Shown piece by piece: positions 1-7,634 of a stretch of DNA of 56,122 nucleotides (its first letter is position 1; each line of letters opens with the position of its first letter). The translations under genes and the position numbers were made by a program. This DNA comes from Actinomadura darangshiensis (lineage in GTDB: Bacteria; Actinomycetota; Actinomycetes; Streptosporangiales; Streptosporangiaceae): assembly GCF_004349235.1 (NCBI RefSeq), contig NZ_SMKY01000025.1, positions 1 to 56,122 of the forward strand, in the 5' to 3' direction. A model generated the notes under the pieces. It ran no database searches. It was not told where the DNA came from and saw nothing but the letters and a program-made list of their open reading frames with translations.

Positions 1-2
1 GG

Positions 3-560
3 GTGGAGCTGCGCGGCGTCCACTTCGGCTACCAGGACGACCGCGAGGTGCTGCGCGGGATCGACCTGGTGCTCGAACCGGGCACGGTCACCGCGATCGC
101 CGGGCCGTCGGGAAGCGGGAAGTCCACGCTGGTCCAGCTGCTGCCCCGCTTCTTCGACCCGACCCGCGGCTCGGTCACCCTGGGCGGCGTTGACGCTTCG
201 GGCTGCTGGACGGCTCGCTGCGCGAGGTCGAGCGCGCGTCCCGCCGCACCCTGCGGTCGGCGCTGCCCGGCATGCTGGGCCTGACGCTCACCGTGCAGGC
301 GGTGTTCACCGCGCTGCTGGTCCTCGGCGCCCGCCTCGCGCCCGGCGGCGACATCGGCGCGGCCGAAGTGCTGACCGCCCTGGTGCTGGCCGCCCGCTGC
401 GCCGACCCGCTGCTGTCGCTGTCGGACATCGGCGGCCAGATCCGCGGCGCACGCTCCGAACTGGCCGGGCTCGACACGGTGCTGCGCACCGAGCCGCTGC
501 CCGAGCCCGCCCGGCCCGTCCGGCCCGCTCACCACGGCCTCGAACTCGACTCCGACACCT
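3..560 (+). pseudogene. Collapsed ABC exporter pair: NBD fragment joined out of frame to a transmembrane-domain fragment
   Basis: Positions 3-196 read as the start of an ABC nucleotide-binding domain, with an FGY core and Walker A GPSGSGKST, broken off after the LGG strand. From about 200 a different frame reads the end of an ABC-exporter membrane domain: a LDGSLREVERASRRT-type segment, one hydrophobic helix (LTLTVQAVFTALLVLGA) and the linker before a second NBD. This frame runs to about 557. The parts expected in between (rest of the first NBD, most of the second membrane domain) are missing, so a deletion of roughly 1 kb appears to have fused two tandem half-transporter genes of IrtA/IrtB type. 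The 5' part lies outside the window. The break could be real decay or an assembly fault. Confidence 0.6.
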
Positions 561-581
561 CGTCGGCACGGCGACCGCACC

Positions 582-1277
582 GTGGCCGACGAAGTGTCGC
601 TGACCGTGCCGGAGGGGCAGCGGCTCGCCGTCGTCGGCCCCTCCGGAGCGGGCAAGACCACCCTGCTGCAGCTGCTCGCCCGGTTCCACGACGTGGACGC
701 CGGCGCGGTCCGGGTCGGGGGCGCGGACGTCCGCGCCATCAGCACCGAGGTCCTCATGTCGCGGTTCGCCATCGTCTTCCAGGACGTCTACCTCTTCGAC
801 GGCACGATCGAGGAGAACGTGCGCCTCGGCCGTCCCGGCGCCGCCGAGGCCGACGTGCGGGCCGCGGCCACCGCCGCGCGGCTGGACGAGGTCGTCCGGC
901 GGCTCCCCGGCGGATGGGACGCCGACGTCGGCGAGGGCGGCGCGCGGCTGTCGGGCGGCGAGCGCCAGCGCGTCTCCATCGCGCGGGCACTGCTGAAGGA
1001 CGCGCCCATCGTGCTGCTGGACGAGGTGACCTCCGCGCTGGACCCGGTCAACGAGGCCGCCGTCCACGACGGCATCGAACACCTGATGGCGGGCCGGACG
1101 GTGGTGATGGTCGCGCACCGGCTGGGGACCGTCCGGCGCGCCGACCGCATCGTCTTCCTCGACGGCGGCCGCATCGCCGAACAAGGCGGCCACGACGACC
1201 TGCTGCGCCGCGGCGGCCGCTACGCCGACTACTGGAACCTCTCCCTGGGCTCAGAGCACTCGGCGGCCTCGGCATAG
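582..1277 (+). CDS. ABC exporter ATP-binding domain, cut off from its membrane domain by a frameshift
   Basis: The frame encodes a complete nucleotide-binding domain of about 231 residues: Walker A GPSGAGKTT, Q-loop FQDVYLFDGTI, signature LSGGERQR, Walker B IVLLDEVTS and switch His in MVAHRLGTV. These are exporter-type (half-transporter) features. The membrane-domain frame that should precede it ends near 557 in another phase, so residues HGDRTVADEVSL before the GTG at 582 fit the family but are disconnected from it. The domain may be translated alone from the GTG, but no good ribosome site is visible. It is most likely the 3' end of the broken exporter described just upstream. The stop is followed 11 nt later by the VOC gene. 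Confidence 0.6.
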   Translation: MADEVSLTVPEGQRLAVVGPSGAGKTTLLQLLARFHDVDAGAVRVGGADVRAISTEVLMSRFAIVFQDVYLFDGTIEENVRLGRPGAAEADVRAAATAARLDEVVRRLPGGWDADVGEGGARLSGGERQRVSIARALLKDAPIVLLDEVTSALDPVNEAAVHDGIEHLMAGRTVVMVAHRLGTVRRADRIVFLDGGRIAEQGGHDDLLRRGGRYADYWNLSLGSEHSAASA

Positions 1278-1288
1278 GGTTGGGTGGC

Positions 1289-2026
1289 ATGACTCTGCGG
1301 CTGGTACAGGTGAACTTCAAGGCCCGGGACGACTCGGCCCTCGGCCGGTTCTGGGCGGACGCGCTCGGCTGGGGCGTCTCCAGCGAGGGACCCGGTGTGA
1401 CCAACATCGAGCCCTTGGGCTTCACCTGGCCCGACCCCACCGCCGTCTGCGTCGACGTCGTCACCGTCCCCGACCCCGAGACGGTGAAGGACCGCGTGCA
1501 CCTCGATCTCGCCACCACCTCCGCGGCCCACCAGACGGAGCTGGTCGCGCGCCTGAAGGACCTCGGTGCGACGCCAGCCGACGTGGGCCAGGGAGACGTC
1601 CCCTGGACGGTCCTCGCCGACCCCGACGGCAACGTGTTCTGCGTGCTGGAGCCCCGGGAGACCTACCGGGACACCGGGCCGATCGCCGCGGTGGTGGTCG
1701 ACTGCGCCGACGTGCGGGCCATGGTCGGGTTCTGGGGCCAGGCGATGGACTGGACCCTGCACGAGGAGACCGACGAATTCGCGGTGATGCGCTCGGCCAA
1801 GGGCGTCGGGCCGTTCCTGGAGTTCCGCCGCGCACCCGGCGCGAGGACATGGTGGAACCGCGTGCACCTCGACCTGCTGCCGTTCCCCGTCGAGGACAAG
1901 GAGGCGGAGGTGGCCCGGCTGCGGACCCTCGGCGCCACCGACCTCGACCTCGGCCAGGGCGACGTCCCCTGGACGGTCCTGGCCGACCCGGAGGACAACG
2001 AGTTCTGCGTCCTCGGCCGGGGCTGA
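1289..2026 (+). CDS. Tandem VOC (glyoxalase/bleomycin-resistance-like) domain protein
   Basis: The product has 245 residues with two vicinal-oxygen-chelate domains of about 120 residues each. Both halves carry the same DVGQGDVPWTVLADP-type beta segment followed by N-x-FCVL, a clear internal duplication of the kind seen in Glyoxalase_6-like actinobacterial proteins. Such proteins bind metal or small hydrophobic ligands; some act as dioxygenases, isomerases or antibiotic binders, and no substrate can be named here. The ATG at 1289 is preceded by a weak GGGTTGGGTGG tract and lies 11 nt after the ABC remnant, so it may once have been co-transcribed with it. Confidence 0.85.
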   Translation: MTLRLVQVNFKARDDSALGRFWADALGWGVSSEGPGVTNIEPLGFTWPDPTAVCVDVVTVPDPETVKDRVHLDLATTSAAHQTELVARLKDLGATPADVGQGDVPWTVLADPDGNVFCVLEPRETYRDTGPIAAVVVDCADVRAMVGFWGQAMDWTLHEETDEFAVMRSAKGVGPFLEFRRAPGARTWWNRVHLDLLPFPVEDKEAEVARLRTLGATDLDLGQGDVPWTVLADPEDNEFCVLGRG

Positions 2027-2138
2027 CGCAAGACCCCTGCGCAAAACCGTTTGAGCCCCTCAGCCGCGGTCCCGTAGATTGCCCGCGGCCCATCGCACCG
2101 AGCACAGAGGACAAAACCGCGTGACCCCGCCTGCCCTT

Positions 2139-2260
2139 TAGACCTGACACCTTCTTCGCTCACCTGTAGCCGGCGCTCCCGCCGGTTCCGCCGGGCTGCC
2201 CGCGTGCACCCGGTCATACAGCGTTCGAGGCCGCGCGTAATCGGCCTCGTGTCAGGTCTA
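2139..2260. repeat. 12-bp perfect inverted repeat pair bracketing 98 bp upstream of the DUF1062 gene
   Basis: TAGACCTGACAC at 2139-2150 is repeated as its exact reverse complement at 2249-2260, and the match extends to 14 of 15 bases at the outer ends. The right arm stops 8 nt before the ATG of the DUF1062 gene, so the 98-bp interior must include that gene's promoter. The arms could be two operator half-regions for DNA looping, or terminal repeats of a very small mobile element. No target-site duplication was recognised. Confidence 0.6.
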
Positions 2261-2268
2261 GAGAGCTC

Positions 2269-2829
2269 ATGTCCTCACAACCTCATACCGTGCTGCCCTG
2301 GGTCGTCCGCCGGACCAGGCTGCCCCTGCTGTCGCTGCGGTGCGCGGACTGCCGGTCGGAGTCGGCCACCACCGGCGACGGCAGGTTCCGCGTCAACGCC
2401 AACGGCAAGCTGCTGGACGTGTGGCTGCTGGTCCGCTGCACATCCTGCGACCGCACGGGCAAGCTCAGCGTCCACGAGCGGGCGCCGGTCAGATCCCTCG
2501 ATCCGGCCGAGCTCCGCGGCTACCGCGACAACGACCCGGAACTGGTGGCGTCCAGGCTGCTGGATCCGCTGCTCGCCCGCCGCAACCGCTTCACCCTCGA
2601 CTGGACGGGCGCCTGGCGGCTCGACACCCCGCCGGAATGGCACGGCGAGCCATGGCCGGTCCAGGTGGAGGTCGCCTTCGCCGATCCGGTACCGGTGCGC
2701 CCGGAGCGGCTCATCGCGCAGGGCCTCGGCCTCAGCAGAACCGAGGCGCTGCGCCGGATCAAGTGCGGCATCCCGCTGCGCCGTCCGACGAGCACCGGAT
2801 TCACCTTCACCGTGATGCCCGCCGGCTAA
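2269..2829 (+). CDS. DUF1062 domain-containing protein
   Basis: The protein has 186 residues and matches the DUF1062 family over its whole length. An N-terminal zinc-ribbon-like part carries CADC near residue 25 and CTSC near residue 60. The middle region is RYRDND-like, and the C-terminal segment (RLIAQGLGLSRTEALRRI) looks like the first helices of an S4-type RNA-binding fold. The function of the family is not established. The ATG follows an AGAG stretch directly next to the right arm of the inverted repeat. It is a single gene, separated from the minus-strand SDR gene by about 110 nt. Confidence 0.8.
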   Translation: MSSQPHTVLPWVVRRTRLPLLSLRCADCRSESATTGDGRFRVNANGKLLDVWLLVRCTSCDRTGKLSVHERAPVRSLDPAELRGYRDNDPELVASRLLDPLLARRNRFTLDWTGAWRLDTPPEWHGEPWPVQVEVAFADPVPVRPERLIAQGLGLSRTEALRRIKCGIPLRRPTSTGFTFTVMPAG

Positions 2830-2940
2830 CCGGAACAGCCGCGAAACACGCCCCGCCCGGGGGCGGCTCCGAACGGACCCGCCGCCGGGCGGCCGCGGCA
2901 TGCGCGGGCCGCACCATCGCGGCCGAGGTGAGCCGGCCGG

Positions 2941-3621
2941 TCAGGCGTTGAAGACGGCCTCGGATCGGTCGCGGTTTTCGTGCAGGTCCCAATACAGGGG
3001 GGCGATCTGCTCGGGCGCGGCCGTCGGGAAGCCCTCCGGGCCGCCCCCGCCGATCCACACGCCGATCACCACGTGCCCGGCGTGCACGCCGGTGCCCGCC
3101 AGCTCCTTGTCCAGGTTGACCACCCAGTTGCGCAGAGCCGCCTGCGCCGCGTTGACGTTGCCGAACATCGGCACCGGGTCCACCGAGCCGCCGCCGGTGG
3201 TGAACAGCAGGGTTCCGGCGCCCGCCTCCCGCATCGCGGGCAGTACCGCCTGGGTCGCCGTGACGGCACCGTAGAAGCTGTACTCGATCTGCGGTTGCAG
3301 ACTGTCCACCGTGACCTCTGAGGGAGCGGTCAGGGTGAAGCCGGGCACCGGGGAGTGCGGGGCCGGCGAGTACTCCAGTACGTCGATGCCGCCGAAGCGG
3401 ACCTTGGCCGCGTCCAGGGCATCGGTCAGTGAGGCGCGGTCCAGGACGTCGGCGGGGAACGCGGCGGCCGTGATGCCTTCCCGCCCGAGCCGGTCGACCA
3501 GCGTTTCCAGCTTCTCCTTGGTTCGGGCGATCAGGGCGACGTCGAAGCCCCGGCTGCCGAAGGTGCGGGCGATGGCCAGGCCCATGCCAGGGCCGGCGCC
3601 GACGATGGCGAGAGTGGGCAC
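2941..3621 (-). CDS. SDR-family NAD(P)-dependent oxidoreductase
   Basis: This is a short-chain dehydrogenase/reductase of 226 residues, if the GTG at 3621 is the start; an AGAGG ribosome site lies 9 nt before it. The nucleotide-binding motif GAGPGMG is near residue 9. The usual Y-x3-K active site is not clear: the region that should hold it reads FGNVNAAQAALRNW, so the catalytic Tyr seems replaced. It may therefore be a binding or regulatory relative rather than an active reductase. The gene is divergent from an HxlR regulator with a shared 215-nt control region, the common arrangement in which HxlR represses the oxidoreductase. Confidence 0.8.
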   Translation of the reverse strand: MPTLAIVGAGPGMGLAIARTFGSRGFDVALIARTKEKLETLVDRLGREGITAAAFPADVLDRASLTDALDAAKVRFGGIDVLEYSPAPHSPVPGFTLTAPSEVTVDSLQPQIEYSFYGAVTATQAVLPAMREAGAGTLLFTTGGGSVDPVPMFGNVNAAQAALRNWVVNLDKELAGTGVHAGHVVIGVWIGGGGPEGFPTAAPEQIAPLYWDLHENRDRSEAVFNA

Positions 3622-3753
3622 AGTCAGACCTCTTCCGTGTCGTGACCGCCGGGACATGCGGAGACCCGACGCCCGGCATGTGGATCAGGCGTTGGCGGCG
3701 TGGCCGACGGGAACCGGATCTCGATTCCCACAGCTCACCTCCAATTCCTACTA

Positions 3754-3798
3754 TTTGTGCGTAGCGCCATGATGGACCAGTATGGAAGGCCGTACAAA
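3754..3798. promoter_or_regulatory. Candidate HxlR operator half-sites (TTTGTGCG ... CGTACAAA)
   Basis: In the divergent region between the SDR gene and the HxlR gene, TTTGTGCG (3754-3761) and CGTACAAA (3791-3798) form an imperfect inverted repeat, 7 of 8 bases, with 29 bases between. They sit where the two promoters should overlap. The assignment to HxlR is inference from position only. Confidence 0.3.
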
Positions 3799-3836
3799 AG
3801 GCACATCGATGTGTGTGCCGGAGGGGAATGTGCGCC

Positions 3837-4238
3837 ATGGACACCGCAGAGCGACCCGATGCCGCCGCGGGCCGGGGGCCGTGCGCCGCCATCCCCGCTG
3901 AGCAGATGGACTTCGTCCGGCAGACACTGGACCGGATCGGCGACAAGTGGAGCATGCTGGTGATCGCCGTACTGGAGGCCGGCGCGCTGCGCTACACCGA
4001 CCTGCAGCGCGAAGTCCCCGGCATCTCCCAGCGGATGCTCACCCTCACCGTGCGCCAGCTCCAGCAGGACGGCTTGGTGACCCGGACCGCCTACGCGGAG
4101 GTGCCGCCGCGTGTGGAGTACGCCCTCACTCCCCTGGGCCGCAGCCTCCACCAGATCGTCACGTCCCTGATCACCTGGGTCGTGGACCACCACGGCCAGA
4201 TCCGCGAACACCGGGCCCACACCGCCACCGCACCCTGA
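3837..4238 (+). CDS. HxlR-family winged-helix transcriptional regulator
   Basis: The product has 133 residues and a single HxlR domain: an N-terminal Cys (GPCAAI), then DRIGDKWSMLVIAVLEAGALRYTDLQREV, the helix-turn-helix around ISQRMLTLTVRQLQQDGLVTRTAY, and the wing VPPRVEYALTPLG. HxlR proteins act as dimers, and many sense electrophiles or redox state through the N-terminal Cys, which is present here. ATG 3837 was chosen because GGAGGGG lies 10 nt before it; an in-frame ATG at 3828 is too close to that site. It probably controls the divergent SDR gene and itself. Confidence 0.85.
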   Translation: MDTAERPDAAAGRGPCAAIPAEQMDFVRQTLDRIGDKWSMLVIAVLEAGALRYTDLQREVPGISQRMLTLTVRQLQQDGLVTRTAYAEVPPRVEYALTPLGRSLHQIVTSLITWVVDHHGQIREHRAHTATAP

Positions 4239-4244
4239 TGTCCA

Positions 4245-4699
4245 ATGGGCCGGTTGCCGCCCGTGCCTCGGCAGCCGTGAGCCTTCAGGTGCCTCCGGCC
4301 CGTCCGCCTCCCCGACCGCCACCGCGCGGTTGAGCGCACCACCGGGCTGCCGGTGAGGAGCAGCAGTTCCTCGTACCACTCCACGACCTGGACCCGGTCC
4401 GTCTCGGCGACGGTCCGGGCGTCCGCGTGTAGGGCGGCGATCGCGGCCTGCGACTTTACCCGCACGGCGAGTTCCCTCCCGTGCCGCGACGCCTCGGCGC
4501 GGGCGGCGTCGAGGAACTTGCGCCACCCGGCCGCGACGAGCCATGCCTTCGGATCGCGCGGCGGCTCGTCCGGCCAGGTGTCCAGCGCTCGGATCAGGGC
4601 CTCCTGTACGGCGTCCTCGGCCGAGGCGAAGTCGGCTCCGCGCTGGACGAGGACGCCGATCACTGCGGGAACGAGTTCCCGCAGCAGCGATTCGTTCAC
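4245..4699 (-). pseudogene. ECF42-type RNA polymerase sigma factor, decayed
   Basis: From the GTG at 4699 the frame gives a normal sigma region 2 (DFASAEDAVQEALIRAL, then PRDPKAWLVAAGWRKFLDAARAEASR). It jumps straight to the distal part of the long ECF42 C-terminal region (QAAIAALHADARTVAETD, VVEWYEELLLLTGSPVVR). About 190 residues, including region 4, are missing in frame. After SPVVR a one-base loss shifts the frame: LNRAVAVGEADG continues in the next phase for about 12 residues, then similarity ends. Three lesions (internal deletion, frameshift, lost C-terminus) make this a relic. Its GTG overlaps the stop of the YCII relic (GTGA), the usual order of this sigma/anti-sigma-like pair. Confidence 0.75.
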
Positions 4700-4992
4700 C
4701 CGGTGACCGTGGGCGGCTCGCCGAAGAACGGCCGGACCTCGACCCACTCGCACCGGCTTCCCGCCGGCCCGGGTACGGCCGACGGCTACCCGGCCACCTC
4801 GACCGCGCGATCCCAGGACTCCACGTCGATGATGTACCAGCCGGCGATGAGGTCCTTCGTCTCGGCGAACGGGCCGTCGGTCACCGGCGGGCGCCCCTCG
4901 CCGTCGTACCGCATGAACGTCCCCTCGGGCGTGAGGGCCTGGGTGTCGACGAACTCGCCCGTCTCCTCCAGCCGGGCGGCGAAGTCGTTCTT
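4696..4992 (-). pseudogene. YCII-related (DGPF-type) protein, decayed partner of the ECF42 factor
   Basis: The minus strand reads FAARLEETGEFVDTQAL, the typical DGPFAETKDLIAGW core, and, after an in-frame TAG at 4788-4786, EWVEVRPFFGEPPTVTG up to the TGA at 4698-4696. The first 35-40 residues of a normal YCII protein are absent; what lies upstream is the end of the TetR gene. So the gene is truncated at 5' and interrupted by a nonsense codon. ECF42 sigma factors are normally encoded directly downstream of such YCII genes, as here, which supports decay of one whole module. Confidence 0.7.
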
Positions 4993-5052
4993 GGACGGGG
5001 CGTGAGCGGTCGCGACGCTCGTCTTGCACCGCGCTGGTCGTGAGAGCCGGAA

Positions 5053-5631
5053 TCAGTGTGCGCGTATGCCCTCGATGGCGATCGCCAGCAGGCGGTCGGC
5101 TTCGGCCGGGCCGTCGGGTTCGTGCTCGGTGGCCAAGGAGATGGCGCTGACGAGTTTCAGCAGATGGGTGATGGCGATCTCCGGGCGCACGGCCCCTGCC
5201 GCTCGGGCACGTGCGAGGAGGGCGTCGCCCGCGTTGATGATCATGTCGTGGCAGGTACGGCCGAGGGCCGGATCGCCGCCGCGCATCAACGATGCGCCCA
5301 GGCCCCGGTTGGCCACCGCGTGTGCGCCGACGGCGCGGAGCCAGACGAGCAGCGCCTCGCCCGGATCGGGGTCGCGGAGCAGGCCGTCGGCCTTGGCGCA
5401 GAGAACCTCCACTCGATCGTTGAAGACCGCCTCCAGGAGCGCCTGCCGGGAGGGGAAGTGCCGGTGCAGGGTGGCCGAGCCGACTCCGGCGCGGCGGGCG
5501 ACCTCCTCCAACGAGGCATCGGCGCCGTGCTCGGCGATCAGGGCGCCCGCGGCGGCGACGATCCGGTCGGCGTTGCGGCGGGCGTCGGCGCGCATCCGCT
5601 GCCTGGGCGGCGCGGCGGCGTCCTTGGACAC
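5053..5631 (-). CDS. TetR/AcrR-family transcriptional regulator
   Basis: The protein has 192 residues and starts at GTG 5631 (GGAG 6 nt before it). Residues about 15-60 form the TetR DNA-binding domain: ADARRNADRIVAAAGALIAEHG, then the helix-turn-helix VARRAGVGSATLHRHFPSRQALLEAV. The rest is the variable ligand domain, of the type with a SBP-like C-terminal half (LLKLVSAISLATE). It is divergent from the NmrA-like gene over a 116-nt region that holds a clean palindrome, and so very probably represses that gene and itself. Confidence 0.9.
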   Translation of the reverse strand: MSKDAAAPPRQRMRADARRNADRIVAAAGALIAEHGADASLEEVARRAGVGSATLHRHFPSRQALLEAVFNDRVEVLCAKADGLLRDPDPGEALLVWLRAVGAHAVANRGLGASLMRGGDPALGRTCHDMIINAGDALLARARAAGAVRPEIAITHLLKLVSAISLATEHEPDGPAEADRLLAIAIEGIRAH

Positions 5632-5656
5632 GAGCGCTCCTCGCAGCTTGATAAAT

Positions 5657-5703
5657 GGGGTGGCCCTCCATATGGTAGCGGACCATAACCAGGGGGGCAC
5701 CCC
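5657..5703. promoter_or_regulatory. TetR operator between the TetR gene and the NmrA-like gene
   Basis: TATGGTAGCGGACCATA (5671-5687) is a perfect 6-5-6 palindrome. An outer pair, GGGGTG (5657-5662) and CACCCC (5698-5703), is centred within 1.5 bp of the same axis. Position between the divergent starts (5631 and 5748) fits a shared operator. Confidence 0.6.
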
Positions 5704-5747
5704 ACTTAGGGATCGGCACCTCCTCCGCATGGACGCAGGGAGAGACG

Positions 5748-6674
5748 ATGACGCAGACCGACAAGACCGTCGCGGTGGTGGGGGCGACCGGCCTGCAGGG
5801 CGGGGCCGTGACGCACCACCTGCTCCGCGGCGGCTGGCAAGTGCGGGCGCTGACCCGTGATCCGAACGGGACCCCGGCCCGAGCACTGGCGCGGGCCGGT
5901 GCGCGGGTGGCGCGGGCGCAGATGGAGGACGTCGATTCCCTGACCGCCGCTGCCGAGGGCGCCTGGGGGCTGTTCAGCGTCCAGCCCACGGTCGGCTCGC
6001 CCGGCACGGCACCGGACTTCACCACCGAGGACGAGGTGCGCTGGGGCGTGAACGTCGCCGACGCCGCGCACGCCGCCGGCGTCGGGCACCTGGTGTTCAC
6101 CTCGGTCGCCGGCGCGGACCGCCACCTCAGCGAGAAGGTGCCGGTGAACCTGGTCAGCAAATGGCGGATCGAGCAGCACATCGCCCGCCTCGGCCTGCCC
6201 GCCACGATTCTGCGGCCGGTCTCGTTCATGGAGAACTTCACCGGCGGATACGCGCTGCAGAACGGGACCCTGTCCACCGGGCTCGCACCGGACACGGCCC
6301 AGCAGCTCATGGCCGTCGACGACGTCGGCTTCATCACCGAGCTGGTGTTCCGCCGCCCCGAAGAATGGATCGGCCGGTCGGTCTCCCTGGCCGCCGACGA
6401 GCTCACACCGGTCCAGGTCGCCGACGCCATCGGCAGGGCGCTCGGCATAACGCTGCCCTACGACCAGATCCCGATCGAGACGATCCGGGATCTGAGTGAG
6501 GACTTCGCCTACGCCAACCAATGGCTCAACGAATACGGCTACCGCACGGACATCGCCGCCACCCGGCGAATCCACCCTGCCGCGATGGACTTCTCCACCT
6601 GGCTGAAGCACACCGGCGCCGCCCAGATCTCGGCGTTCCTGAACACCGAGATCGCCACGGCCCAAGACGCGTGA
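5748..6674 (+). CDS. NmrA-family NAD(P)-binding protein
   Basis: The protein has 308 residues. The N-terminus has the glycine-rich nucleotide motif GATGLQGGAV (residues 12-21). The NmrA pattern follows: DVDSLTAAAEGAWGLFSVQP, VFTSVAGAD, PATILRPVSFMENF, and a lid region including LTPVQVADAIGRALG. Members are atypical SDRs; some sense NADP/NADPH balance and others reduce quinones or isoflavone-like compounds. The Tyr-Lys pair of classical SDRs is absent, as usual for the family. ATG 5748 follows a GGGAGAG ribosome site. Expression is probably controlled by the divergent TetR. Confidence 0.85.
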   Translation: MTQTDKTVAVVGATGLQGGAVTHHLLRGGWQVRALTRDPNGTPARALARAGARVARAQMEDVDSLTAAAEGAWGLFSVQPTVGSPGTAPDFTTEDEVRWGVNVADAAHAAGVGHLVFTSVAGADRHLSEKVPVNLVSKWRIEQHIARLGLPATILRPVSFMENFTGGYALQNGTLSTGLAPDTAQQLMAVDDVGFITELVFRRPEEWIGRSVSLAADELTPVQVADAIGRALGITLPYDQIPIETIRDLSEDFAYANQWLNEYGYRTDIAATRRIHPAAMDFSTWLKHTGAAQISAFLNTEIATAQDA

Positions 6675-6779
6675 ACACCCGCACGCCCAGCCACGGTGGC
6701 GGCTCCCCCGCCGGGCGCGATGCCCCTGGCGAGAACTCTCAGCGCCATTGGGGTCTCATGGGACTGATGCACGATCGGG

Positions 6780-7367
6780 TCAGACGACACCCGTCCGTGC
6801 GGCAGTCCCGTTCTTGCGCTGGTTGGCATTGAAGCGCGCCTTCTTCTGACGATTCCCGCACGTGTTCATTTCACACCATTTGCGGGTGCGACTTTGACTG
6901 GTGTCGAAGAAGGCGGCCTGGCAGGTTGGCGATGCGCACAAGGCCATTTTTCCGTCTCGTTCGCCTGCGATGATGCTGATCGCGTCGGCGGCGATGACGC
7001 TCAGGGCGTCCTCTACGCAGGAAGCCGAACCAAGTCGCCATTGGCGGTTTCTCTCGGCCGTCAGGACGGCCGAGGCCCGACCCTGAATACTGCAGTCATT
7101 GATGATTCGGACGGCAGATACAGGGAGAGCGTCTTGGATCGCGGTCGCCGTCGCGGCGGCGTGAATTGCTTCCCTCAGTTTCCGGGCGAGTTCGAGCTGG
7201 GCGGTGGTGCAGGAGTCCACGGCCAGGCCGTTCGCCGCCAGCCAGTCGACCAGTCGCTGCGGCGTGGGAATGCGCTCCACAGGATTGCCGTGACGCTCCG
7301 TCAGAGTCCCCGTGAAGCTGGTCGCCAGCACGCTACCGAGGCGAAAGTCAGGGAACTCAGCACGCAT
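6780..7367 (-). CDS. CGNR zinc-finger regulator (ABATE/DUF1470-type)
   Basis: The product has 195 residues. The N-terminal ABATE-like stress-sensing region (RLGSVLATSFTGTL, then helical) is followed by the C-terminal zinc finger: CASPTCQAAFFDTSQSRTRKWCEMNTCGNRQK, i.e. C-x4-C and C-x4-C ending in the CGNR signature. The finger is thought to bind DNA. The leader reads GGCTAAGGTGG before the ATG and belongs to a 14-bp sequence repeated upstream of the divergent epoxide hydrolase gene, which it probably regulates. Base composition is slightly less GC-rich than neighbours, a hint of later arrival. Confidence 0.85.
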   Translation of the reverse strand: MRAEFPDFRLGSVLATSFTGTLTERHGNPVERIPTPQRLVDWLAANGLAVDSCTTAQLELARKLREAIHAAATATAIQDALPVSAVRIINDCSIQGRASAVLTAERNRQWRLGSASCVEDALSVIAADAISIIAGERDGKMALCASPTCQAAFFDTSQSRTRKWCEMNTCGNRQKKARFNANQRKNGTAARTGVV

Positions 7368-7368
7368 G

Positions 7369-7589
7369 GAACCACCTTAGCCTCGATCGTCCATTCGAGG
7401 ACCGCGTCCGGCCCGCCGAAGACTCGGGACCGGACCGGTCCCCGTCGCGGGAGTTCGCGGTCAACACCGCCCGGCCGATGCCGATTCTCGCACGTCCCGG
7501 CCCCCGCTCACTCCCCCGGCGACCTTCATGGGAGACCGGGGTCGGCTGGTTGAACTCTGGCGCGCAGGCATGCTAGAACCACCTTAGCC
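7369..7589. repeat. 14-bp direct repeat in the CGNR/epoxide hydrolase divergent region
   Basis: GAACCACCTTAGCC occurs at 7369-7382 and again at 7576-7589, each preceded by GCATG within 0-3 nt. On the minus strand the first copy is the ribosome site and leader of the CGNR gene; the second is followed by another ATG that leads to no gene. The region either holds two binding sites for the CGNR protein or a duplicated 5' end. The copies lie next to the two divergent starts (7367 and 7635). Confidence 0.55.
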
Positions 7590-7634
7590 GGTTCGCAAAG
7601 GTCATGGCCGGTTCCGCGATGGCCAGGAGGTCTC

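Noticed and set aside
2941..3798. TTTGTGCG/CGTACAAA as a certain HxlR operator
   Set aside because: Kept only as a weak candidate because the arms are imperfect and 29 bp apart, and other short dyads occur in the same region.
4091..6448. Long minus-strand frame running through the NmrA-like gene and the sigma relic
   Set aside because: Only the 4245-4699 part matches a protein family; the rest is antisense to the NmrA-like gene or out of phase with the TetR and YCII genes.
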